From: Apricaphanius iberus
Taxonomy: Eukaryota > Chordata > Actinopteri > Cyprinodontiformes > Aphaniidae
Direction: 5' to 3'
Length of the DNA: 64,000 nt
NCBI GenBank assembly: GCA_028564705.1
Contig: JAPXFQ010002741.1
Span: 1,488,001-1,552,000 of the forward strand
Of this stretch, positions 38,425-50,132 are shown piece after piece; the stretch's first letter is position 1; each line of letters begins with the position of its first letter. Under the pieces are notes generated by a model. The model was not told where the DNA came from. It saw nothing but the letters and a program-made list of their open reading frames with translations, and searched no databases. The position numbers and the translations under genes are program-made.

Positions 38425-40626
38425 TTGTATTTGAGTACAATTCAAATTAGGCATATTTTTTTGTTTTGCATTACACTTTATTATCAATTCTAATATTTAT
38501 GGATATGCAATATTGGTTGATCTTTTTTCATAACTCTAGCAATGAAAATTTAATGGAAACATCATTAAGAAGAGAACATATTAAAGGCCACTGTGCCTAG
38601 AAAACCCAGCAAAAAAAAATTGGGGGGGATGGTTGTACGCCGCAAAGACTTATGGGTGATGTGTAAATTCTAGAAGTTCTCCATTGTACGTTATAGGCTT
38701 AGTTCTTGATGTAGCCGTACTCCTCAGATGTCCTTTCACTTGTGTTATTGTCAGTGTTTGCTGATTATTTCCTGCACATCATCATAGATACGATAGTCGA
38801 CGGGACTTGTTGCTCTACATTGATGTTTGTTATTATGCATATGGAAATGCAGGCAAACCTGTTGTGCTGGTGGCTCCGTCCCTAGTTGGCTGCACACTAG
38901 AGATATGTCTTGCTCCTGAATACAAATAATTTCTAAAGTATTTGTTAGAAACAAATAATTATAGAAACCTTGTTATTTGTACCTTTCTGAAAACCCAATT
39001 CGAGTTCAGCTCACCCTGACTTTCTACCAGCTTTGCATATCTAGAGCTATAAGGAATAATTGTTACTAATTCTACTTTTACGCAAACCTCAAAGTCTGAT
39101 TGAACATCTCAATAACATAATCATACTCACCAAATTTTATTCCTAGGATGTGGTATTCAGATTCACATACAGTGTTATTTTTTCCACACACAATATTCTG
39201 CATTCTTACCAGAGCACCTTTATTTACTGTGGCACATTTTAATAGAGACTTTGTATGGCTTACTTTCAACAGGGGTTTTCGCTATTCTTCCAAAAATGTC
39301 AGTTTTGTAGATATTGTTTAAACTTAAAAGTCCCATTTAAACTACACAACTTTATCCATGACCTCCCTGGTGTCATCATTGTGCCCTATTTGACCACTAC
39401 AGTTCTCTAACAAACCTTTGAAGGCTTTGCATAATTGTATACCATGTTGACAGTATCAGAAAAATCAAGCAATGAACAATGAAACTGAGGAGGTTGAATA
39501 CCAAGGAGGGATGATAGTGACATAAAAACAAGGTGAGGAAAAGGGTGAAGAGCTGCGTGAAGAGCTGGTAAAAGAATCTAAGCATGGAAGTCAGGGATGA
39601 TGGCTAGTAAATAAGAAATAAACACACAGGGAACTAAAGGACACAAAAAAATATATTGTAACTGTCACTCAAAAATGTATAGTAAGAGAAGAGTCTAAAC
39701 CAAAATACACAGACACCTTCCCTTATTTTTTTTTAACTAAACTTATGTTTCGGCCAGAAAATCATACGTTATTATGATTCACATTAACAGTTTACTTCCT
39801 TATTTCGATTTGCTGTCAAGTTCCTCAACTAAAGTCATCACTCTAATTATACAGACTGTTTGGAAGTTCTCGCAAGCTTAAAACTATCAATTATTAGTAA
39901 CATTTAGGAGCATGTCACTACACACAGAACTTTCCGGATGCCTGCCAACATTGTTATGTCCTCTGACTTGTCTCAGCTCTTGCCTTGAGGGCTTTTCCCT
40001 TTTTAGAGGAGGAGCAAGGTAGGGAATGAAAGTATTTAAACCCACACATTTGAAACACCCTGGAGTCAGGATGGATGATCCACAACAAGATATTCACATA
40101 TGTTCAGATTGTAAGGTTGAAGCATATGAAAGACAATTATGCATGCACACATACACAAACACTCAAGAATTCATTAAGTTAAATTTCTCTTTAAACCAGT
40201 GTACAGCTCAGCATCCTGTCAAAGTGTTAAACCAAGAAGTATTTCTAGAGATGGTGTCAGATAGCTACATGCATCTCTTGTTTCCATCAAAAACATATGT
40301 TTAAAAAACATATCTAGGAACAGATGCTAGGAACAGCATCTGTCGCCTATGCACATGGACACTTGTAATTCATAGACAGCACTTGTCAAAACACTTAAGG
40401 ACATATTTAATCAGCAAACTTGTTTGTGCTGTTCATTTTCACAATCTAAAGACATGGTCATAAAGAATAGGGTCACTGGTGGGATAAAATCAGGTTTGCA
40501 TCTTTACTTTTTCAATAAATCAAATTTTTTTCATAAAGCACTTTACACATGATATAATAGTCAATTAAAGTACTTTACAGAAAGTACACAGTTGCATAAA
40601 ATAGAAAAGTAAAAATTCAGAAAACA
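38425..40626. other. No recognised gene
   Basis: Unrecognised AT-rich sequence. No exon, RNA gene or repeat family called. Confidence 0.45.
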
Positions 40627-40959
40627 ATGTATATTAGGGATGTGTATTGACAATAATGTGGTGACATGATATGAATCATAATAGGTGGGTACGATGCGAT
40701 ACATGAAATATTGAATATCGTGAAATATTGCAACACTATGAGTAAGACCATATATTGGGATTTTTAAAACTGAATTTAGCTGTAGAAAAAAGTTCATATC
40801 ATTCTTAACACTCAAAAAATATTTTCAGCATTTATGCTTCCATCAAAATTCTAAAACATAAAAATAGCGATATCGCTTTTAAACATTGCTAAAATATTAT
40901 GACATAAAATATTGCAATATATCAACTTATCAATATTTTCTTACATCCCTAGTGAATAT
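40627..40959. mobile_element. Short hAT MITE
   Basis: The element is 40635-40951 (317 bp), starting TAGGGATGTGTATTGACAAT and ending inverted TTTTCTTACATCCCTA. The flanking octamers ATGTATAT and GTGAATAT match at 6 of 8. The interior is rich in ATATTG/CAATAT and GATATCG motifs. Confidence 0.75.
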
Positions 40960-41084
40960 ATAAAAATAGTTAAAAGTGCAATAATACAAGGCATTTTAAC
41001 AGAACAAACAAGACACAAATCCAAGAATGCACGCTAAGTCAAACTATATTAAAACCTATAGAAAACAAATGTTTTTATTTAGGC

Positions 41085-41540
41085 TGGAATAGCTATTAAA
41101 GTAGTGGACTGCTTGACTGGAAGAGGGAGCTCATTCCAAATAGGGCCATATACTGAAAAAGATCTTTCCCTGTAGGTTTAGTGCACACTTTTGGGACACC
41201 CAGCTTACCTGAGCGTGCGAGAGGGCTGGTAAAGGGAGAATAACTCTGAGAGGTACAGGGGAGCCCGTCCATTTAGAGCCTTGAGAACAAATAGAATGAC
41301 TTTAAACTGGATTCTGAATGGGACAGGCAACTAATGCAGCCAGCTAGGAACAGGTGTAATGTGTTTCCTTCTTGCGGCACCAGTCAAGAACCTAGCAGAC
41401 ACATTTTAGACTGATGGGAGAGGCAGGTCTCATTATACCAACTAGAGAGAACTTTGAGTAGTCTAGTCGGGAGGAAATAGAGGCATGTAAAATGGATTCC
41501 AAGTGCTTGTTATTCAAAATAGAAAGAAAACATGAACAGA
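41085..41540 (+). repeat. Common teleost interspersed repeat, retroposon-like
   Basis: GGGAGCTCATTCCAAATAGG, then CTGAAAAAGATCTTTCCCTG, then GACTTTAAACTGGATTCTGA, then GGACAGGCAACTAATGCAGC, then ACTTTGAGTAGTCTAGTCGG match a repeat I know from many fish genomes. Its class is uncertain; I have no tail or target duplication to show. Confidence 0.6.
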
Positions 41541-42364
41541 CAATTAAGTTCACCTGAGAGTCCATTTTAACATATTACAAAGATCTGTTACTGTGTGGAT
41601 AAGATGGAAGGGTGTGAAGGATATATCTAGCCGGAAAGCATAACCTTTCCAATTTGGGGCAAAAACGAACAGCTTCACTTTTTAGTTATGATGTATGATT
41701 CTGTTGAAGTCTTCAGGCTGCTGACTCTGAAGGTTGTGGAATGACACACCCATTAATGTCAGAAAAGTAAGGACTCCATGTCTGGGGTCAGTATTTGCCT
41801 CAAATTGAATTTACTTAATCTGGAGTAACGTGGACTGTTCTGGCTTGGTCTATTGTGGTGATGAAACAGCTGAAAATAAGCTAGTGATTTACCACTCCGT
41901 CTTTTTTCCATCCCACACCACCTATGGTTACATGTTATTGATCAAGACTTAAAGGATGAGATCATAGATAGAAGCAGATAAATAAGAATATAAAATAGAA
42001 TGTGAAACACAGTCATGAGGGGTAGTTTGGAGTGGAATATTGAAAGGAATCAGCTAAGATAATTTAAGCATCCAATAAGATTGCCCTCTGTGTACCTGCC
42101 CTTGGATTTTATTTTATTTTATGTCACAACCTCAGAGAACACTCAGATAACAATGGAGGTACTGCTTATCGAGGCAAAACTTTGGAACCCTCTAGAACAA
42201 GCTGAGAAATGTTCCTTAGAAAAGTTACATCCACAAAAAATATCACAACAAAGAGGAAGATGACAGGATGTTGAGTGTACTTAGTAAAACTATTTTCATA
42301 AATCACAAAAAGCTTTCACCAGAGTACTACAACAATATTTAAATTATTATAAATAAATTTGAAA
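41541..42364. other. No recognised feature
   Basis: AT-rich; nothing recognised. Confidence 0.45.
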
Positions 42365-42665
42365 TAAATGTTACGAATCACTAATTATTTGGCCAATTAG
42401 TTGACTAATCAGATCATGTTTAAAATGCATTTTATTGCAGGAGAAAGCTGCTGCTCTAATATTTGTGTGTTACAAATATAACATAAAACATTAGTGTTAC
42501 AGAAAACATTAGTATTACAGCAGAAACAAGATGTGTGCTAAGCATAGTGAAATTACCATTAACACTGATAAGGTTGCAGCTATCAAGTAAAAACTACTGA
42601 ATGATGCTTACAGAAAGAGCCTTCATGTTCACAGTCATTTAACATCTAAAGTCAGAGTATAAATA
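42365..42665. mobile_element. Truncated relative of the hAT element at 4421
   Basis: It is collinear with about 4455-4820: TCACTAATTATTTGGCCAAT, then TAAAATGCATTTTATTGCAG, then CTGCTCTAATATTTGTG, then GCAGCTATCAAGTAA, then CATTTAACATCTAAAGTCAG. Both terminal repeats are missing. Confidence 0.8.
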
Positions 42666-43895
42666 ATTCATGACATTTTAAAATTCATCTAATCACATAT
42701 TTATTTTATTATGCATTATAGGTGTGTTTTATTTCCATTTGAAATTACTTAACAAAACACTTAAGTGGTACTTGTAGTGCTAGTGATACTAGCCATATCT
42801 TGCACTATTTTTTTATTTTTTTATGGAGGTATATTTGTCATTCAGTAGAAATTGCTTGGAGCAATACAATCTGATGTAAAATGATGACCCATGCAATTAA
42901 AAGTTTAAAGCAAGTATTTGATGTTATTATTGATATAATCCATGTTTTCATTATTTATTTTTGGATGCTTTGTTTCTCCTTCTCACTTTGTTCTCCCCAT
43001 CACATATACTCACTTTCACTTTCTATCCCTATTAAATCAACCACTGAGCCATCCTAGGCTTTCGCCATAATTGAGTTGGCTGAATGTTTATTCTTATTGA
43101 AGCATTTTATTTTGTTTGACTGGTTATATTTATTTGAAATTATTATTTTTGTCTTGATCTAAAAGATAATTAAATTACTTAGCTGATGAAATGTAATTAA
43201 AAGCAAATGACTGAAAAAATAGCTTTTATTTTATAGCTGCTTGCTTTTGTAGACAAAGGAAAAACAACTTTTTATTGTCCAATTATGAATATATCATTTT
43301 AGTGGTTTGTTCAGGACCAAAATGGCACCGAAACATGTATGGTAGAGTGTGAAGAAAGGTATTTAATAATGAAAAAATGTAAATGTGAGAAGATCACACA
43401 GAAACTGGGGAGATAGCAACAGTAGAATCCAGCAGATAAATACAAAGACTAAGAGACTTAAATATTATAGTGACATGATGATTAACATGGAAAGGTGGGA
43501 AATCAACAAGTGCTGAGCAGCAATGACAGAATCCAAGCAAGGAACAGAGAGAAGGATAAACTATGGGCACGGGAGAGACTGAATGGAAACACTGGATCTA
43601 ACTAAACAAAGCTAAGAACTAATGACAACATAGCGGACAAAATCAAAATGGTCAGATCAGAGGACAAGAAAGAACTATGATGCCCAATACAAACAAATGA
43701 CCAAATATGGAAAAACTCTAAAAATTGTCAGTAATCTAAATACAAACAGACACCTTATTGCAAGACCACTCCTCCTTGCTTAATAGTTGATTCTAGACAC
43801 CCAAACAGCCTATAAATGAAAAAAACACAAAAGTGAACCCAAACTCGTGGTGGGTCGCATGCCGTGGGGTTGGGGTTGGTTGTTATGGGCTAATA
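42666..43895. other. No recognised gene
   Basis: Unrecognised AT-rich sequence up to the left end of the foldback-like element. The last 500 bp are A-rich on the plus strand (ACAAA/GACAAA-rich), a style also seen just right of the element at 51990-52170. The two are not obviously homologous. Confidence 0.4.
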
Positions 43896-45415
43896 TATGG
43901 CAAGTCGATTGAGCATTTATTCTGATATCTTGATATCAACCATAATTGTCATGAACATGCAAGTCTTTTCTGTCCACTAGTTAACAAGTGATGCTTGTGT
44001 GAACTAGTTAACTAGTGACAGCCAAAATGTCCACTAGTTAACTAGTCAGACCCAATTTCTCTCTAGTTAGCTAGTTATTATATTTCTGTGTCTTACTAGT
44101 TAACTAGTATTGCTCAGCATGTTAGCTAGTTAAATAGTGCAAATTTCAATGTGCACTAGTTAACTATTTAAAAGACGTTTATATTTTACTAGTCAACTAG
44201 TAAGGTACAAAAAAGTATACTAGCTGACTACTGAATGTAAAATTCCCACTTGTTAACTTCTACATAATTTGGGCAGCTGCATGAGCATTTATTTTGATAT
44301 ATTGATATCAGGCCAACATTCAAGCCATTTTTGTCAACTAGTTAACTAGTGAGCCATGTTTGTGCACACTAGTTAACTAGTGAGAACTGGGAATGTCCAC
44401 TAGTTAACTAGTAAAGGCCAAAATGCATACCACTCAGCTAGTTGAAGGTTTTATTGTCTCACTAGTTAACTAGTGGCAGTCAAAAATGTTTACTAGTGAA
44501 GGCATGACTCCTCACTAGTTAACTAGTTGGAGTAGGTCAATGTCACAAGTTAACTAGTGAAACATAAATTGCTTACTAGCTACCTAGGTGATGGCAGCAG
44601 GTTCACTAAGTTAACTAGTTGTTGCATCCTTTGTCCAAACTAGGTAACTAGTGAGGTCATAAATGTATACTAGTAAACTAGTTCAAAGCTAAATTCACAC
44701 TAGTCAGCTAGTGGCGCAGAATTCTACTTAGGAGATGGAGAATTCCTGAAATCGAGGCTTTCTATTGGCTGCCTATATCCAAGTAATATATGACAACCAA
44801 TCACAGTGCATACTTTCACAACATCTCACCCAAAACATTTGGATGTGCCACACAAGTTAACATGCTGGCCAAAGGAACTTTAGCTAGTAAACTAATGGCT
44901 TCAGTATGACACTTACATGTAAACTAGTGAAGGCAGAACTGCTCACTAGTTAACTAGTGAAGATACAATCGTCCACTAGTTAACTAGGGAGGTGCAAAAA
45001 GTGTAACTAGTTTACTAGTGTGCCCCAAAACGCCCACTAGTGAACTAGTGATGGCAATTTCCATTTGACTAGTTAACTAGTGAGGTGCAAAAAGTGTCAC
45101 TAGTTTACTAGTAAGCCCCAAAACACCCACTAGTTAACTAGTGAGGAACATTTCAGCCCCACTAGTTAACTAGTGAGATGCCAAAATGGTCACTTGTTAA
45201 CATGTAAAGGCAAAAATACCCCCTAGTTTACTAGTGAGGGAGTTGTCGGCCTTACTAGTTAACAAGTGGCATGCATATTTCGTTCAATAGTAAACTAGTT
45301 ACACCTAAAAATACAAACAAGTGGAGCATTTTTGTCCACTAGTTAACTAGTGGAACAATTGAAGTCTCACTAGTTTGCGTGTGTGGCAGTGAAGCAGCTC
45401 ACTAGTTAACTAGTG
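43896..45415 (+). repeat. Left arm of the foldback-like element
   Basis: It holds about 14 exact copies of ACTAGTTAACTAGT and many variants (TTTACTAG, GTCAGCTAG, GTAAACTAG), about every 30-50 bp, separated by short unique spacers. From 44281 the order of spacers matches the right arm read backwards: GAGCCATGTTTGTG, TTGGAGTAGGTCAATG, GAAACATAAAT, GATGGCAGCAGG, then a 160-bp non-repeat spacer from CAGAATTCT. The terminal block at 43908-43975 is repeated at 44281-44340, so the left end carries an extra partial unit. Confidence 0.9.
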
Positions 45416-45605
45416 CCTGAAACAGTTATTATGCAAATTCTAATGAGAGGGTGGTTAGAAGACTCCTATTGGGTATCATGAATCCCACCCATTCTAAAAT
45501 GTAAATGTACTGTTCATAGCCTCACGATCAGATCCTGATGGGTGCCTCTAATGGCTAAAGTGATACACTGCTATGCAATAGTGATACAGAAAGCAGAGCC
45601 TGCAG

Positions 45606-45650
<45 letters not shown>

Positions 45651-45653
<3 letters not shown>

Positions 45654-47264
45654 TACCGTTCAAAAGTTTGGGGTCACATTGAAATGTCCTTATTTTTGAA
45701 GGAAAAGCACTGTACTTTTCAATGAAGATAACTTTAAACTAGTCTTAACTTTTAAGAAACACACGCTATACATTGCTAATGTGGTAAATGACTATTCTAG
45801 CTGCAAATGTCTGGTTTTTGGTGCAATATCTACATAGGTGTATAGAGGCCCATTTCCAGCAACTATCACTCCAGTGTTCTAATGGTACAATGTGTTTGCT
45901 CATTGGCTCAGAAGGCTAATTGATGATTAGAAAACCCTTGTGCAATCATGTTCACACATCTGAAAACAGTTTAGCTCGGTACAGAAGCTACAAAACTGAC
46001 CTTCCTTTGAGCAGATTGAGTTTCTGGAGCATCACATTTGTGGGGTCAATTAAACGCTCAAAATGGCCAGAAAAAGAGAACTTTCATCTGAAACTCGACA
46101 GTCTATTCTTGTTCTTAGAAATGAAGGCTATTCCATGCGAGAAATTGCTAAGAAATTGAAGATTTCCTACAACGGTGTGTACTACTCCCTTCAGAGGACA
46201 GCACAAACAGGCTCTAACCAGAGTAGAAAAAGAAGTGGGAGGCCGCGTTGCACAACTGAGCAAGAAGATAAGTACATTAGAGTCTCTAGTTTGAGAAACA
46301 GACGCCTCACAGGTCCCCAACTGGCATCTTCATTAAATAGTACCCGCAAAACACCAGTGTCAACATCTACAGTGAAGAGGCGGCTGCGGGATTCTGGGCT
46401 TCAGGGCAGAGTGGCAAAGAAAAAGCCATATCTGAGACTGGCCAATAAAAGAAAAAGATTAAGATGGGCAAAAGAACACAGACATTGGACAGAGGAAGAC
46501 TGGAAAAAAGTGCTGTGGACGGATGAATCCAAGTTTGAGGTGTTTGGATCACAAAGAAGAACGTTTGTGAGACGCAGAACAACTGAAAAGATGCTGGAAG
46601 AATGCCTGACGCCATCTGTTAAGCATGGTGGAGGTAATGTGATGGTCTGGGGTTGCTTTGGTGCTGGTAAGGTGGGAGATTTGTACAGGGTAAAAGGGAT
46701 TCTGAATAAGGAAGGCTATCACTCCATTTTGCAACGCCATGCCATACCCAGTGGACAGCGCTTGATTGGAGCCAATTTCATCCTACAACAGGACAATGAC
46801 CCAAAACACACCTCGAAATTGTGCAAGAACTATTTAGAGAAGAAGCAGGCAGCTGGTATTCTATCGGTAATGGAGTGGCCAGCGCAGTCACCAGATTTGA
46901 ACCCCGTTGAGCTGTTGTGGGAGCAGCTTGACCGTATGGTACGCAAGAAGTGCCCATCCAACAATCCAAATTGTGGGAGCTGCTTCTAGAAGCGTGGGGT
47001 GCAATTTCTCCAGATTACCTCAACAAATTAACAGCTAGAATGTCAAAGGTCTGCAATGCTGTAATTGCTGCAAATGGAGGATTCTTTGATGAAAGCAAAG
47101 TTTGATGTAAAAACAATCTTATTTCAAATAAAAATCATTATTTCTAACCTTGTCAATGTCTTGACTCTATTTTTATTCATTTCACAACGTATGGTGGTGA
47201 ATAAGTGTGACTTTTCATGGAAAACACAAAATTGTTTGGGTGACCCCAAACTTTTGAACGGTAG

Positions 47265-47266
<2 letters not shown>
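45651..47266 (+). mobile_element. Tc1-like transposon (DD38E type), nearly complete
   Basis: The element is 1616 bp with 27-bp perfect terminal inverted repeats (45651-45677 and 47240-47266), starting CACTACCGTTCAAAAGTTTG. It sits between (TA)n runs at 45607-45650 and 47269-47328, as expected for insertion at TA, probably into an existing TA microsatellite inside the foldback-like element. It encodes one transposase with a single frameshift. The perfect ends and nearly open frame indicate recent activity. Confidence 0.95.
46063..47105 (+). pseudogene. Tc1-like transposase, one frameshift near the C-terminus
   Basis: Cut-and-paste transposase acting in the nucleus on TA targets. The frame opens at 46063 and is intact for 308 codons. 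Residues about 5-60 form the first helix-turn-helix (MREIAKKLKISYNGVYYSLQ); GRPR at 59-62 is the AT-hook-like linker; a second helix-turn-helix follows to about 115. Basic KRKRLRWAKEHR at 130-140 may serve nuclear import. Catalytic residues are D154 (WTDESKFE), D244 (QQDNDPKH) and E283 (SPDLNPVE). The last two are separated by 38 residues, not the 34 of Sleeping Beauty. At about 46960 a net one-base loss shifts the frame and stops it at 46989. The original frame resumes and stays open through WELLLEAWGAISPDYLNK to a stop at 47103-47105. The copy is probably inactive through this lesion alone. Confidence 0.93.

Positions 47267-47268
<2 letters not shown>

Positions 47269-47328
<60 letters not shown>
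47269..47328. repeat. (TA)n microsatellite, right of the Tc1-like element
   Basis: About 30 TA units. The matching left run is 45607-45650, suggesting one TA array split by the insertion. Confidence 0.95.
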
Positions 47329-47332
<4 letters not shown>

Positions 47333-48378
47333 TACCATTAAATCAATACTGTAGGCAGATTTCCTATTCACCTAATATCCTTCTCCAAGCTTTATGATAT
47401 AAATGAAGTTTTGCTTTCAATATATCATTGTTATATTTTATTATAATTTTACATTACAATCACAATTATTAAACTGATTCCTGCTATTATTTGGAATGCT
47501 TCCTTGAGTCTGATGAATTTGTGACCTGGGAACACTAAAAACATGTTTCAGTGCAAGGGTCACATTTTTTACAGCCAGACAGGTGGTTGCCATGGGCACA
47601 TGCTCTGCATCACCGATTAATACAAAATACTGATGTTTGCGAAAAAACCGAAGTGCCAACCAAACAGAAGATTTTTCTCGGACCGGAGAGCATTTCCATG
47701 ATTTCTTGAGAAATGTGTGGGCTGAGAACGTTCACTCCTGTCCGCTTGATAGTGTTACCTGGTTGTCTTTAAAAATATGATGCTGCTTTGATGGAGTGGT
47801 TAAGGTGCAGGATCAGTACTTGGAATAATATGGTTTGAAGCCTGGTGACATCAGATGGCACTTTATCTTACATCCATTTCTGGGGTTCCATTAGGAAAGT
47901 AGGCAATAAACATAAAAACCAGATGTGTAATTTTTTTAACAGTGCAGGTCTAACATCCACTTATGCTCCAATTGTTATTTTCATATATTCAATATTCAAT
48001 CTGATATTCCACTATCCTAAACAGTTTCTTTATGTGTCAATGTTGTAGCATTCTTTGCCGAGATTCATGTTAGCTCAAATAAAGACTTGCATTCAAAGTG
48101 GGCACTGTATCAACAAGTAACTGGTTAACCCATATATCTTTAATGCAAGGTGTTTATGCTGCCCCCTCTGCTCCCTGCATCTATGCAGATAGTGCAGGAC
48201 TGTGCCTGTATTCCAGGGGGTAAGGTGGGAATACACTCTATGATTTATGGCCCATTTCTAGGTCATTTTTCAGCCATGCAAAAAATTTTGCAACTGGTTT
48301 GTCTTCAAGTATTGCATTTGTTGTGCATGGACTCTGCCAGGCTGCATAGGTGGCTACAAAACTGTTATCTATAAATAT
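47329..48378. other. Core of the foldback-like element, no recognised gene
   Basis: Apart from the tRNA-like segment at 47783-47870 I recognise nothing. Frames are below 75 codons and show no transposase motif. Confidence 0.4.
47783..47870 (+). repeat. tRNA-like SINE head
   Basis: CTTTGATGGAGTGGTTAAGG resembles a Ser/Leu-type A box and TATGGTTTGAAGCCTGG a mutated B box. The spacing fits a tRNA but the arms do not pair cleanly, so it is a SINE head or tRNA pseudogene rather than a working tRNA. Confidence 0.5.
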
Positions 48379-49639
48379 TAGGGATGAGCGAGTACAGCAT
48401 TATCTGCATCTGTATCTGTTAACCCATAGGAATTATCTGTATCTGTATCTGTTCTCGGACAGGGCGTGTCCTAATCCATGAGTGGGCGGGGTTTAAACCG
48501 GAAGTGGGTCTGGTTATATTGAAATGGGCGTACCGTTAACTGGTATATGTTTTTAAGCATGCAATTAATTTGCGTTTATCAGAAATTGCTATATTTATTC
48601 CTGATTAGAAAAAAAATCAGATCAATGGTTTTGGATACATGCACTATACATGCAACTTGATGCGGTTGCAATTATGAAGTAAAATGTAATAAAACACATT
48701 TTTATTGCAATATAACTTTGATTTTTTAACTTAATTTTTTATGATCTGTGTGAATTTGTTGTGCTTTTTTTATTTTATTTGTTATATCCACACCAGGAAT
48801 GTGTGAGTAGTAAATTGATTTGTAATACAATTTTATACCATAACTACCTTTATTTATATTATGAAAAAAGTAAAACTTGATTTTAAAGTAACAGACCCAC
48901 CCTGGGCCCTTTTAGGCCCTCTTTGTTAACCTCCTGGATACGCCCCTGCTCAGCAGCACTTAACATTTAGAAATAAAACCTTATTATTCATTCATAAAAC
49001 TCATAGGAGTCTCTGTGTCAGAAGAGGGTGAAATTTTTTTTTTTTTTTCTCACTTTGGTCGCAGGGCAGCATTAGGTCTGTTGATTTTAAGCTCTGACTT
49101 CGTTTTCTGCCAGATAAGCGCGTTAGATGCGCTCTTGGGCCAAAAGAGCTGTGAAAAAAATATCCACTGCCATCGGGCAGCCGAAATAAAAGGAAACTAG
49201 ATGTGAGGCCGGTGAAACATTTTTAAATCATTAATTACTGGGAGGATGTAAATAGTGATTGAAGCTATCGCTTCTGTCAATCACATAAAAAACTGTTCTG
49301 AAAACTTGCGGCTGGCTGCTGCACCATACGTCACGTACACGAATCACGAAGGTTACCTATTTTGGATTAAAAAGGCGAACTTCGCGACCTGGTGATGAAT
49401 AGCACCTTTCTTGGCAAAATGCAAGTGTGACATGTTTTATTTTCCATCCCTCTCATAAGAAACAGAGTGTTTATGAAAGGCAATGCCATCAGATATCAGG
49501 AGAAATTCGGGAGTTTGGTGGCTGCTGGAGAGCGCACACAGTCAGCTAGAATGTTTATTCAATCCGAGCACAGATACTGACTGGTATTACTCGTATGATA
49601 GTCGTACTCGGCAAAAGTGCAGTATCCGGCTCAACTCTA
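48379..49639. mobile_element. Non-autonomous hAT element, copy B
   Basis: It starts TAGGGATGAGCGAGTACAG and ends inverted GGCTCAACTCTA (1261 bp). The flanking octamers ATAAATAT and ATAGTTAT match at 6 of 8. CCATGAGTGGGCGGGG, then ACCGGAAGTGGGTCTGG, then GGTATATGTTTTTAAGCATG correspond, inverted, to the right end of copy A at 34121-35290. The central 500 bp are not shared with copy A. No transposase. Confidence 0.85.
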
Positions 49640-49738
49640 ATAGTTATAAGACATACGTTTATGGCGTTCTCTTTTGCTGGGACCGAAAACAACATATGTA
49701 AGGTAACTCATGGATTAACAAAATCTTTTTAATTAAGA

Positions 49739-49811
49739 TGCACTCCCTAAACAGGATTCGATCCCCCATTCCCCAGTTGTTAAGCATTGATCACTACACC
49801 ACATGTGCTAC
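49739..49811 (-). repeat. tRNA-like SINE head, minus strand
   Basis: On the minus strand AGCACATGTGGTGTAGTGAT resembles an A box and GGGGGATCGAATCCTGTT contains a near-consensus B box (GGATCGAATCC). The head is close to tRNA length but no complete acceptor-stem pairing is convincing. Confidence 0.5.
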
Positions 49812-50132
49812 ACTGAAGTGTTCAGTAACTGATTAATATCAGGACTTCTATGTCAACAGAAAGGTCAGACTGTAGTCTTTTTTCGACTAATAACTGAAAA
49901 ACTAAAGACTGTACACATTAACTAAACGAAGATTACAGCAATGCACCACAACTTTGTCACTAGAAATGTTATCAAAACATATTTTTATGCTCAAACGATC
50001 TTAGTTTTATAAAATTTGCTCTAAGAACAGCCTGGACGAAGTCAGCCATGCTTTGTAGGTTGTTGAGTCCTAAATGGACCAATCCACATCCTTGTTCTGC
50101 CTTCTTCATTTGCATGCAAGTGCGAAATTGCT

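Noticed and set aside
47065..47397. 110-codon frame crossing the right end of the Tc1-like element
   Set aside because: It reads through the terminal repeat and a (TA)n run; artefact.
47783..47870. Functional tRNA gene
   Set aside because: A and B boxes are recognisable but mutated and the acceptor stem does not pair; a SINE head or pseudogene is more likely. The same applies to 49739-49811.
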